The notes under the pieces: generated by a model
What the model was told of the DNA's origin: nothing
Databases searched by the model: none
The model's input: only the letters and a program-made list of their open reading frames with translations
Shown: in pieces, positions 45,117 to 53,574 of the stretch
Position numbering within the stretch: the first letter of the stretch is position 1
Layout of the letters: the number at the start of each line of letters is the position of its first letter
NCBI RefSeq assembly: GCF_900007165.1
Contig: NZ_CYGY02000001.1
Coordinates: 1 to 64,000 of the forward strand
Source of the DNA: Paraburkholderia piptadeniae
Lineage (GTDB): Bacteria > Pseudomonadota > Gammaproteobacteria > Burkholderiales > Burkholderiaceae
Direction of reading: 5' to 3'
DNA: 64,000 nucleotides
Made by a program: the position numbers and the translations under genes

Positions 45117-46336
45117 CAGATGATGCCCGTCTGCTTGAGTTGCTCGCGCTCGCTCTCGCGCATGCCCAGAAGATCGCCGTACACGTCCGCATTGTGCTGG
45201 CCGATAGTCGGTGCCGGATCGATCGGCTTCTGCGGAGCACCCGGAATACGCGGAACAACGCCTGCCATACGTACCGGCCCGATTCGCGGATTCTCGACCG
45301 GCACGATGGTCTCGCGAGCCTGGTAGTGCGGGTCCTTCATGATGTCGTCGATGCTGAGAATGAACGCGTAGGCGCACTTCGCTTCATCGAGTTTTGCGGT
45401 CAGTTCCGGCACCGGCAGCGACTTGATCCAGTCACCGACGAGATTGTTCAGTTCGTCGATATGCTGCCAACGCAACGGGTGAGTTTTGAAACGCGGATCT
45501 TCGAGCATGTCCAGACGTTCCATCGCCACGCACAGACGCTGGAAACCAGCCTCAGCGGAGCAGGTGAGAATCACGAAGCGACCGTCACTGGTCTCGAAGT
45601 GTTCGCCTGGAGCCGCAGCGAAGTGCTTGTTACCACGCGGCTTACGCACGACGCCCAATCGATCGTATTCGGGCACCAGCACTTCGGTGAAGCGAATAAC
45701 GGATTCGTACATTGCCAGGTCGATTTCCTGGCCCGGGCCACCTAGTACGTCGCGATTGTAGAGCGCCATCATCAGGCTAAACGCGCCCAGGATCGCGGTC
45801 TGATAGTCCGCCGTCGAGGTGCCGATACGGACCGGCGGGCGGTCCGGATAACCGGTGATGCCCATCAGGCCGCCGAATGCCAGAGCAATGCGGTCGTAAC
45901 CTGCGCGTTCCGAGTATGGGCCCGTCTGACCGAAGCCCGAGACACGCAGCATGATTAGCTTCGGGTTGTGCTTCTTCAGCGTCTCGAGATCGCAGTTCCA
46001 CTTTTCGAGCGTGCCGGGGCGGAAGTTCTCAACCACCGCGTCGGCTTCCTTGACGAGGCGATACAGGATTTCCTGGCCTTCTTTTTCGCGCAGGTTGAGC
46101 GTGATCGAACGCTTGTTGCGGTTCTCGACTTCCCAATACAGGCATTCGCCTTCGACGAAAGGGCCGAGATCGCGAACCGTGTCACCCCGCTCCGGGACCT
46201 CGACCTTGATGACGTCGGCACCGAAGTCGCCGAACAGCGTGCACGCGACCGGGCCCGCGACCATCGTACCCAGGTCGAGGATACGAAGGCCGCTCAGCAT
46301 GTATGGACCGGGCTGACGTTGAGTCGTCGCGGTCAT
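45116..46336 (-). CDS. CaiB/BaiF (class III) CoA-transferase
   Basis: 406 residues. GLRILDLGTMVAGPVACTLFGDFGADVIKVE, NRNKRSITLNLRE and RVSGFGQTGPYSERAGYD are family motifs, and the Asp of RIGTSTADYQTA is at the catalytic position. It should load CoA onto the acid released after Baeyer-Villiger oxidation and hydrolysis. It starts one base after the monooxygenase gene ends. Confidence 0.88.
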   Translation of the reverse strand: MTATTQRQPGPYMLSGLRILDLGTMVAGPVACTLFGDFGADVIKVEVPERGDTVRDLGPFVEGECLYWEVENRNKRSITLNLREKEGQEILYRLVKEADAVVENFRPGTLEKWNCDLETLKKHNPKLIMLRVSGFGQTGPYSERAGYDRIALAFGGLMGITGYPDRPPVRIGTSTADYQTAILGAFSLMMALYNRDVLGGPGQEIDLAMYESVIRFTEVLVPEYDRLGVVRKPRGNKHFAAAPGEHFETSDGRFVILTCSAEAGFQRLCVAMERLDMLEDPRFKTHPLRWQHIDELNNLVGDWIKSLPVPELTAKLDEAKCAYAFILSIDDIMKDPHYQARETIVPVENPRIGPVRMAGVVPRIPGAPQKPIDPAPTIGQHNADVYGDLLGMRESEREQLKQTGII

Positions 46337-48304
46337 TTACGCTTCCTCCGTTTCGGCGACCGCGGTCTTGAACGCGTAGTCGGAGAAATCCGCACGGCGC
46401 GTCATGTGCCAGTAGTCGTCGTTACGGAACGGCGTAGTGGCGATGATGCGGCCTTGGACATTGCGATACCAATTGGTCATGCCGGTGTGCGACCAGATCA
46501 TGCGGCTGTGAGCTTCCTGAACGCGAACGTTGAATTCATCGTGGCGTTGCTTGTCCACTTCGAATTCGAAACGCAGATCCTTGCCTGCACGTTCCATTGC
46601 CTGACGCATGATGTTCAGGACATAGCTGACTTGCGTTTCCAGCAGGGCGACAACCGAACCGCCGTGGCCGAGCGCCGTGTTCGGGCCTGCCAGCATGAAG
46701 AAGTTCGGGAAGCCCGGTGCTGCAACGCCCAGATAGGCTTCGGCACCCTTGTCAGCCCACACTTCCCGGATGCTGCGGCCGCCACGGCCGACGAGGTTGA
46801 ACGACGCGAGCATGTTGACTGCATCGAAGCCAGTTGCGACGATGAGGATATCGACTTCATGTGCATTACCGTTGCTGTCGATCACCTTGTTGCCTTGCAC
46901 TTCGACGACGCCGCCCTGGACCAGCGAGACGTTCGGACACGTCATGGTGCGGTACCAGCCGTTGTCCATCAGCATGCGCTTGCCGAACGGCGGGTAGTCG
47001 GGCACGCAAGCGTCGAGAAGGTCTTGACGGTCGCCGAGCTGTTCCTTGATGTAGTCGATGAAGTAGGTGCGATGACGCTCGTTCGTCTTGTTGATCGAAC
47101 GCTCCGGATGCGGCCATTGCGGGTCGATCTGCAACGAACCGTGGATACGGTCGTTGAAGATGTAGGCCAGACGCTGGCGATACCATTCCTGATAGAACGG
47201 AACATGCGCCAACATGAAACGCTTGTCTTGCGGGACAGCTTTACGGAATTGCTCGAACGGTGCGGCCCACTGCCTGGAACGCTGGAATACGGTCAGATGG
47301 CCGCAGCGGGGAGCGATTTCCGGCACGATCTGCATCGAGGTCGCGCCGGTGCCGATCACGGCAACACGCTTGCCTTCCAGTTTGATGTTTTCCGGCCATT
47401 GCGTCGTGTGGAAGGCCAGACCTTCGAACTTGTCCAAGCCCGGGATGATTGGCATCTTCGGCACATTCAGCAGGCCGACTGCGCTGATCAGGACGTCCGC
47501 TTCGAGGCTGTGGTTTTCGCCCTTGCTCGAAACATCAACGGTCCAACGCATCGACTTTTCGTCGTAGCGTGCTGCTTCGACGCGCGATTCGAAACGGATG
47601 TGCTGACGCAGGTTGAAGCGGTCAGCAACGCCTTCGAAGTACGTCTGGATTTCTTGCTGCAACGCGAAGTACTTCGACCAGTCGCCCTTGGCGAAAGAGT
47701 ACGAATAGATGTGATTCGGTGTATCGACGCCGCAACCCGGATAATGGTTTTCGTACCACGTGCCGCCTACTTCGTTGTTCTTTTCGATCACGGTGAACGG
47801 AATGCCGGCGCCCTGGAGACGGATCGCTGCGCACAGACCGGCGACACCCGCGCCGATGATGACGACCTTGAAGTCTTCAGGCACGTTGAAGCGGCCTTTC
47901 TGGTCGATGACCATGTCTTCGTCGAGGCCGAGCCACGCGCTGATCATCGGGCCGTACGATGCCGGAATCGCTTCGCCGACGCCGAGTTGCAGCATCTGCA
48001 CCAGCGTGTCCCAATCGGGACCCGCGAGCTTGACCTGACCATCAACCTTCCACTTCAGCAACGCGTTCCACGCAGCTTCGCGAATTTCGGCTTGAAGTTC
48101 TTCCGGCAGGCCGCCCGAGTCGTTTTCGTCCAACCCGCGAATGCGCGAACACTGATAGCGTTCGTCGAGCCACTTGCGGTCGCCCGTCAGATGGATCAGG
48201 ACCATCAGGAGCGTCGGGAGATTTGCCGCCGGCAGAGCTTGGCGAAGACCTTCCGTCCACTCTTGATCCGAAAGCGTAGCTACTTGATGGGGATTGTGTG
48301 CCAT
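46337..48304 (-). CDS. Baeyer-Villiger monooxygenase (HAPMO-like, with N-terminal extension)
   Basis: 655 residues. After a 140-residue N-terminal helical extension come the FAD motif GAGVAG (151-156), the Baeyer-Villiger fingerprint FEGLAFHTTQWP (293-304) and the NADPH motif GTGATS (318-323). The extension and total length match 4-hydroxyacetophenone monooxygenase rather than cyclohexanone monooxygenase. It inserts oxygen next to a ketone to give an ester or lactone using FAD, NADPH and O2. It is first in the minus-strand operon and divergent from the IclR gene. The ketone is unknown. Confidence 0.88.
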   Translation of the reverse strand: MAHNPHQVATLSDQEWTEGLRQALPAANLPTLLMVLIHLTGDRKWLDERYQCSRIRGLDENDSGGLPEELQAEIREAAWNALLKWKVDGQVKLAGPDWDTLVQMLQLGVGEAIPASYGPMISAWLGLDEDMVIDQKGRFNVPEDFKVVIIGAGVAGLCAAIRLQGAGIPFTVIEKNNEVGGTWYENHYPGCGVDTPNHIYSYSFAKGDWSKYFALQQEIQTYFEGVADRFNLRQHIRFESRVEAARYDEKSMRWTVDVSSKGENHSLEADVLISAVGLLNVPKMPIIPGLDKFEGLAFHTTQWPENIKLEGKRVAVIGTGATSMQIVPEIAPRCGHLTVFQRSRQWAAPFEQFRKAVPQDKRFMLAHVPFYQEWYRQRLAYIFNDRIHGSLQIDPQWPHPERSINKTNERHRTYFIDYIKEQLGDRQDLLDACVPDYPPFGKRMLMDNGWYRTMTCPNVSLVQGGVVEVQGNKVIDSNGNAHEVDILIVATGFDAVNMLASFNLVGRGGRSIREVWADKGAEAYLGVAAPGFPNFFMLAGPNTALGHGGSVVALLETQVSYVLNIMRQAMERAGKDLRFEFEVDKQRHDEFNVRVQEAHSRMIWSHTGMTNWYRNVQGRIIATTPFRNDDYWHMTRRADFSDYAFKTAVAETEEA

Positions 48305-48357
48305 GTGAAAGTCGTGGGGTGGTTGAGTAAGAAAAACTATTCCATCGCGAACAGAAA

Positions 48358-48401
48358 ACGTTCACAATGAGAACCATCGCAAACGTTCGTACTGTGAACG
48401 T
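48358..48401. promoter_or_regulatory. Inverted repeat between BVMO operon and iclR-type gene
   Basis: ACGTTCACA (48358-48366) and TGTGAACGT (48393-48401) are perfect inverted 9-mers 26 bases apart in the 111-bp divergent region. A half-like GAAC/GTTC pair lies between them. Their position fits an IclR operator controlling both directions; not tested. Confidence 0.55.
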
Positions 48402-48415
48402 GACTAGGGGAAACC

Positions 48416-49210
48416 ATGACGGATGCACCAACTGATAAACCATCTGCGGTACAGGGAACGCAATCTGTTTCGCGTGCACTGGATTTGCTTCGCCGTGTGG
48501 CAGGCCTGCATCCGGACGGCGCCACGGTGACGGATCTAGCCAAGGCCGCAGAGATCGACCGCATCACCGCCAATCGATTATTGAAAACGCTGGAACTCTC
48601 GGGGTTTGTCGAGCGAGGTGATGGCAGCAAGAGGTATCGGCTTGGCATGCAAGCCATGCAGATCGGATTGGCATCCATGAAGCGGGCGCCGCTGCTCGAA
48701 GCGTGCCGACCCATGATGAAACGACTGGCCCATATCACCGAGGACACGGTGTTTCTGGTTGTGCGCAATGGCGACTACGCACATTGCCTGCACTATGAGG
48801 AAGGGCGTTCGCCAGTGCGAACCCTGGTGCTTCAGGTGGGCGGCATGCGTGTGCTAGGCGTGGGATCTGCCGGCGTTACGCTCCTGTCGCGGGAGGACGA
48901 TGCTTCGATCGAAGCCATATACAGGAGGCATGAAGAGGAATTCAGGCCCTCCGGACTGACGCTGCCCCGACTACGCGATCTTGTCGAAAAGACGCGGAAA
49001 CAGGGATTCTCGGCCACAGACGGGCTCGTGCACGAAGGCGTGTCAGGTGTGGGCGTAAGCTTTGACGTCGGAGAGGACGGATACGCGGCGATCTCGGTCG
49101 CTGCCTTGTCGAGCAAGATGAACTATGAGCGCAAGATGTGGGTTACCCGGACGGTTGTCACGGAACTACGGGCCGCCGGATTTACTCCTTCAGCGAAGTT
49201 GACCGAATAG
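48416..49210 (+). CDS. IclR family transcriptional regulator
   Basis: 264 residues after AGGGGA. N-terminal winged helix (about 18-80: SVSRALDLLRRVAGLHPDGA, AKAAEIDRITANRLLKTLE) and IclR effector domain from about 95 (GLASMKRAPLLEACRPMMKR, FSATDGLVHEGVSGVGVSF). Divergent from the Baeyer-Villiger operon with a dyad between, so it is its probable regulator. Confidence 0.88.
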   Translation: MTDAPTDKPSAVQGTQSVSRALDLLRRVAGLHPDGATVTDLAKAAEIDRITANRLLKTLELSGFVERGDGSKRYRLGMQAMQIGLASMKRAPLLEACRPMMKRLAHITEDTVFLVVRNGDYAHCLHYEEGRSPVRTLVLQVGGMRVLGVGSAGVTLLSREDDASIEAIYRRHEEEFRPSGLTLPRLRDLVEKTRKQGFSATDGLVHEGVSGVGVSFDVGEDGYAAISVAALSSKMNYERKMWVTRTVVTELRAAGFTPSAKLTE

Positions 49211-49789
49211 GATCTTGCATCCCGTATGTGGGCGCTGACGTTGCCGAGATGGTCGAGTAAGATCGCGTGATGAAAAATGGTCCGATCCGTCAGCACTGCG
49301 CGCTCAAGGGACACTTGCTACGCGTGTCGCTCTATCGCAAACAGCTCACGGCGCGCTTGTCGCGTGGCGTCATTTCACAGAGCTTACCCAAGCTACGTCC
49401 GCTTTCTGAAAGCGCGGGCTACCTCTGAGTCATTGCGTCGCGAACACCTCAACGTGACAACGCCCTTCGCGATCAAAGTGGCGGCCGTTGAACAATCCGT
49501 CAATGTCTTTCAGCCTACGCATCGGCTCGCACTCGTCAAAAACTCGAGCGCAACAGACCGACGCATCCGAATTGCATCACAACCCGGATTACGGTAGTAA
49601 CGTAGCGTATCGCGCGGTTTGCCTTCTCAGCGGTGCCTCTCCCAACTTCCGTTCCCGCCGCACCTTGGCATAAACCCTGGCCGAGATCCCCGAATCTGTA
49701 CCTTGACAGCAAATTCTCTTCGCTCAATACTTTGTCCGTACAAAGTGACAATCACCGAACAAAGTCGATCGAAACTGGAGACGCAGGCA
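49211..49789. other. Gene-free stretch with IS6-derived element and maoC leader
   Basis: 579 bp. The IS6-derived element fills 49230-49465. The rest, to the MaoC start at 49790, shows no frame that I recognise; it is AT-richer than the genes downstream. Confidence 0.5.
49230..49465 (+). mobile_element. IS6-family deletion derivative with both ends (MITE-like), copy 3
   Basis: It starts GGGCGCTGACGTTGC, keeps the IS6 leader down to the transposase start (TGATGAAAAATGG), then jumps straight to the C-terminal coding part (GGTCCGATCCGTCAGCACT, then LLRVSLYRKQLTARL) and ends CAACGTGACAACGCCC. Nearly all of the transposase is deleted but both terminal repeats remain, so it is about 236 bp long and could only move in trans. 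Confidence 0.7.
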
Positions 49790-50299
49790 ATGGACGTGAA
49801 ACGAGAGCAGGTTGGCGAAACTCGCCGCATCCGCGCCAGCTACGGGCGCTATCTGGAAGACTTCGAAATCGGCGACATCTACGAACACCGGCCCGGACGC
49901 ACGATCACCGAGGCCGACAACATTCATTTTTCGCTGCTGACGATGAACTTCCATCCAATGCATTGCGATGCCGCCCATGCCGCGAAGAGCGAGTTCGGCC
50001 AACTGCTCGTCAATAGTGGTCTGACCGTGGCCATCGTGCTCGGCATGACGGTCAACGACGTGAGCGGCAAGGCGATTGCCAATCTTGGCTGGAAGGAGAT
50101 CAATCTCACGGCTCCTGTGTTTTGCGGCGATACGCTCTATGCGGAGTCCGAAGTGCTAGAGAAACGCGAGTCGCGTTCGCGTCCAACTCAGGGGATCGTC
50201 ACCGTGCATACACGCGCGTTCAACCAGAACGGCGTGCAGGTGATGGATTTCGTGCGCAGTGCGTTGATTCCGAAGCGTGGTCACGGCGTCGGCGACTGA
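49790..50299 (+). CDS. MaoC-like dehydratase (itaconyl-CoA hydratase-like)
   Basis: 169 residues from the ATG at 49790 (MDVKREQVGETRRIRASYGR), with GGAG at 49777. YEHRPGRTITEADNIHFSLLTMNFHPMH carries the hydratase-2-type D-x-N...H active-site arrangement, and YLEDFEIGDI is typical of MaoC proteins. In the Pseudomonas itaconate cluster a MaoC protein (Ich) hydrates itaconyl-CoA to citramalyl-CoA. The other genes downstream match that cluster, so the same role is inferred. It lies 112 bp before the amidase pair. Confidence 0.8.
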   Translation: MDVKREQVGETRRIRASYGRYLEDFEIGDIYEHRPGRTITEADNIHFSLLTMNFHPMHCDAAHAAKSEFGQLLVNSGLTVAIVLGMTVNDVSGKAIANLGWKEINLTAPVFCGDTLYAESEVLEKRESRSRPTQGIVTVHTRAFNQNGVQVMDFVRSALIPKRGHGVGD

Positions 50300-50411
50300 T
50301 TTGCGCGGCCTTCACGGTGCGCGGCGCGCCGTACTCGAATCACCTTGTGCGCAGCGCCAGGGCGCTGCGGCTTTTCTCGCCGGACGGCATTGATTGCAGG
50401 GGGAGATGGGC

Positions 50412-50630
50412 ATGTCGAATGAAAGTCGCGCGGATTTCAATGTCGGGGCTCACGCGTGGGTGGAGCAGTTTGGCTCCGCGGCGCTGAGTTCCGGCCCTGC
50501 CGGTTCGCTGGTCGAGGCAGCGCGCGCAACCGTGCGGGCGGTTGCCGATGCGGCGCAATCGCTCGACTGGCTCGAAGCCGACGCGTTCACGCACACTTTG
50601 CAAAACCTGGAGCCGGGTCATGAGCGCTGA
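50412..50630 (+). CDS. Small protein translationally coupled to amidase (AtzG/GatC-like candidate)
   Basis: 72 residues from the ATG at 50412, six bases after AGGGGGAG; an ATG at 50406 is an alternative. It is all-helical in character (FNVGAHAWVEQFGSAA, VEAARATVRAVADAAQSLDW) and overlaps the amidase start by 11 bases. Small partners of this size, encoded just before an amidase, are known from AtzG-AtzE and GatC-GatA. I see no firm sequence motif; the assignment rests on size and coupling. Confidence 0.5.
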   Translation: MSNESRADFNVGAHAWVEQFGSAALSSGPAGSLVEAARATVRAVADAAQSLDWLEADAFTHTLQNLEPGHER

Positions 50631-52014
50631 GACATTCCCGCTGTCGACGCAAACATGCGAGCACCGCACGGCAGCCGCGCTGCGCGAAGCGGAACGAGCG
50701 GGTCAGCGAGGTGGTTTCGTGCGGCTGCGCGAAGAGGCCGCATTATCGCAAGCGCGCGCAGTCGACCGGCAACGCGCCGAGGGCGTGCATGCCCGCCGTT
50801 TGCAGGGCGCGCCGCTCGCGCACAAGGACATGTTCTTCCGCGCCGGCGAATTGAGCGAATGCGGCAGCCGTATTCTCGCGGGCCATCGCGCCTCACATAC
50901 GGCCACGGTGCTACGGCGACTCGACGCGGCGGGCGCAATCGATCTCGGCGCCTTGCACATGGCCGAGTTCGCGATGAGCCCCACCGGCTTCAATGCGCAT
51001 CTGGGTCATGGCCGCAATGCATGGTCCGACGCGCATGTGAGCGGCGGATCGTCGAGTGGTAGCGGCATTGCGGTAGCGCTCGGCCTGGTGGCGGGCGCGC
51101 TAGCTTCCGATACGGGCGGCTCGGTGCGCATTCCTGCGGCTGTGAACGGCGTTACGGGGATGAAGCCAACGCAGCACGCGATCTCGATGCAAGGTGTGAT
51201 GCCGCTTTCGCCGAGTCTCGATTGTGTAGGCGTCCTCGCACGCACGGCGCAGGACGCCGCCTCGATGCTCCAGGCGATCTGGGATGCCGATGCCACAGAC
51301 CCGCACTGCCTCGCGACCGGCACACGGGATTTTGAACGCTCGATAGAGCGGCCATTGACGCGCGACGACATCATCGCCGTGCCCGCTTTCGACGACGGTG
51401 CACCCGTCTCGGACGAAGTGCGCGCGGCGGTATTGCGCGTTGCCGATGCGCTTGCGTCTTGCGGCGCGACGATCCGCAAGGTGGAAATGCCTGACCTGCG
51501 CGAAGCGGGCGCGCTCGCGACGCTGGTGCTCGGCGCGGAAGCGGCCTCCATTCACGCCAAATGGCTGCGCGAGTGCCGAGGCGGCTATGGCGAGCAGGTG
51601 CTTCGCCGTCTCGAACGCGGCCTACTGTATCCCGCCACGCGCTATGTCGACGCATTGCGGTTGCGCGCGCGCTCTATGGCGCAGTTCGTCGAGCGCCACC
51701 TCGGCGGTGCCCATGCCTTGCTGCTGCCGGCGCTGCCCTATGCAGTGCCGACGATCGAGGAGACGCTCGAAGGCGACGCCGGCGAAATCGAGCGACGTTT
51801 CGGCGACTTCTCATACTGGACGCGCGGCATCAACTATCTCGGCTTGCCTGGTATGAGTGTGCCCGCCGGCAAGAGCGGCAATGGCATGCCGGTTGGCGTA
51901 CAGCTCATCGGGCGCGCGTGGAGCGAGGACGTGTTGTTGCGCCTCGCCCACCAGTTGCAGCGGCGTACCGGCTGGCACTTGCCTTCCATACTTTCTCACC
52001 CACGAGCCGTCTGA
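50620..52014 (+). CDS. Amidase signature family hydrolase
   Basis: 464 residues from the ATG at 50620. The catalytic triad is Lys69 (APLAHKD), the cis-Ser near 144 in GGSSSGSG, and nucleophile Ser168 in SDTGGSVRIPA. C-terminal NYLGLPGMSVPAG and MPVGVQLIGRAW complete the family. It hydrolyses an amide or ureide bond and belongs to the GatA/AtzE-like branch. Within this cluster it could release a dicarboxylic acid from its amide. The substrate is unknown. Confidence 0.87.
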   Translation: MSAETFPLSTQTCEHRTAAALREAERAGQRGGFVRLREEAALSQARAVDRQRAEGVHARRLQGAPLAHKDMFFRAGELSECGSRILAGHRASHTATVLRRLDAAGAIDLGALHMAEFAMSPTGFNAHLGHGRNAWSDAHVSGGSSSGSGIAVALGLVAGALASDTGGSVRIPAAVNGVTGMKPTQHAISMQGVMPLSPSLDCVGVLARTAQDAASMLQAIWDADATDPHCLATGTRDFERSIERPLTRDDIIAVPAFDDGAPVSDEVRAAVLRVADALASCGATIRKVEMPDLREAGALATLVLGAEAASIHAKWLRECRGGYGEQVLRRLERGLLYPATRYVDALRLRARSMAQFVERHLGGAHALLLPALPYAVPTIEETLEGDAGEIERRFGDFSYWTRGINYLGLPGMSVPAGKSGNGMPVGVQLIGRAWSEDVLLRLAHQLQRRTGWHLPSILSHPRAV

Positions 52015-52134
52015 AGCAGGACGATAATTTTTCATTAAAAGCAACATGCAGGATAACTAATTTTATAGTGACATTCGGCATCGAATCACGCTAGCGCAGT
52101 CTGGCGGATGCCGCATCGTTCAGGAGACAACCGC

Positions 52135-53523
52135 ATGAACGTTTCGTCTGTCAACGCAGGGGCCCGGCTAGACCGGCTGCCGCTAGCGCGCTTTCACTGG
52201 AGGATTCTCGGCCTGATCAGCGGCGGCGCGCTGCTCGATGCCTTCGACGTGTACCTCGCGGCGGGCGTGCTCGCTGCAACGGTGAAGTCGGGCTTCTCGA
52301 CGCTCGCGAGCAATGCCGCATTCATCTCGGCCACGTTCTTCGGCATGCTGATCGGTTCGGCCCTGGCCGGCTGGGTGGGCGACCGCTTCGGCCGCCGCTA
52401 TTCGTATCAGATTAATCTCGCGGTGTTCGGCATTGCGTCGCTGCTCGCGTGCTTTGCGCCGAACATCGAAACGCTGATCGTATTGCGCTTTCTGATGGGC
52501 ATCGGACTTGGCGCCGAGCTTGTGGTTGCCGCAGGCACACTTTGCGAATTCGTGCCACCCGCGTATCGCGGACGCTGGATCTCGCTCATGGGCCTCCTGA
52601 TCAACTCAGGTCTTCTGATCGCCACGAGCGTCGGCTATCTGGTGATTCCGAACCTCGGCTGGCGCTGGATGTTTGCGATTGCCGGCGCAGGTGCGATCGC
52701 AATCTGGATCATGCGCAAACGCATGCCGGAATCGCCACGCTGGCTGGAGTCGGTGGGGCGCGTTGCCGAAGCGGAAGCTACGCTCGCTGAAATCGAGGCG
52801 CAGATCGAGCGCGAAACCGGCAAGCTGCCGCCCGTGCTCGGCACGCAAGCCGTCACGCCGCGCCATCTGCCGCTCTCGGTGCTGTTCTCGCGGCCAGTGG
52901 TAGGCCGCACGCTGGTGGCGGCGCTGGTGTGCGTGGCGGTCAATGTCTCGGTGTATGGCTTCGTTGCCTGGCTGCCCACGTTCTTCGTCAAGCAGGGGCT
53001 GACGGTAGTGCAGTCGCTCGGCTTTGTCACGCTGATGGCGTTCGGCGCGCCCGGCGGTGCGGTAGTCGGCTATCTGGTCGGTGACCGGCTTGGGCGGCAG
53101 CGCGGCTTGATCGTGTTTTCGCTGGCGACCATCGTCCTCGGCTTTCTCTATCCGCAGATGCGCGATCCCGTCGCGATCTCGGTCACAGGTTTCGCGCTAG
53201 TCACGTCGATCTATACCTTTGTGACGCTCGGTCTCTACGGCTATATCCCCGAGTTGTTCCCTACGGCGTTCCGGCTGCGCGGCACGGGTTTCGCGGGCGT
53301 GTGCGGCCGCGCTGCTTCGATGTGCACGCCGTATGTGGCGGTCGCTCTGTTCCAGAACTTCGGCGTCACGGGCGTGCTCACCATGGTGATTGGCATTCTG
53401 AGCCTCTTGATCGTCGCGCTGCTGGTGCTGCGCGTGGAGACGAGCGGCCAGTCGCTCGAGGAGATCGGCACGGTGGTCGAAGAGGACGTCACGGGCATGA
53501 CCGCGGCGCACGCGGATCGTTGA
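52135..53523 (+). CDS. MFS transporter (sugar-porter/aromatic-acid-like)
   Basis: 462 residues from the ATG at 52135 (AGGAGA upstream); the ATG at 52108 is less well placed. About 12 membrane segments; GWVGDRFGRRYSY in loop 2-3 and ESPRWLE after TM6 are MFS signatures, with PELFPTAFRLRGTGF near TM10. It follows the amidase and precedes the PrpD-type gene, so it probably imports the cluster's substrate. Confidence 0.86.
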   Translation: MNVSSVNAGARLDRLPLARFHWRILGLISGGALLDAFDVYLAAGVLAATVKSGFSTLASNAAFISATFFGMLIGSALAGWVGDRFGRRYSYQINLAVFGIASLLACFAPNIETLIVLRFLMGIGLGAELVVAAGTLCEFVPPAYRGRWISLMGLLINSGLLIATSVGYLVIPNLGWRWMFAIAGAGAIAIWIMRKRMPESPRWLESVGRVAEAEATLAEIEAQIERETGKLPPVLGTQAVTPRHLPLSVLFSRPVVGRTLVAALVCVAVNVSVYGFVAWLPTFFVKQGLTVVQSLGFVTLMAFGAPGGAVVGYLVGDRLGRQRGLIVFSLATIVLGFLYPQMRDPVAISVTGFALVTSIYTFVTLGLYGYIPELFPTAFRLRGTGFAGVCGRAASMCTPYVAVALFQNFGVTGVLTMVIGILSLLIVALLVLRVETSGQSLEEIGTVVEEDVTGMTAAHADR

Positions 53524-53574
53524 ACTCACCCAGCCGGTGCCGCGACGGCGGCCGGCGCAACCATTGGAGACGAT

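Noticed and set aside
45968..48370. Plus-strand frame of 800 codons opposite the Baeyer-Villiger monooxygenase and CoA-transferase genes
   Set aside because: Antisense frame kept open by codon bias. The minus-strand genes have complete FAD, NADPH and BVMO motifs and normal lengths.
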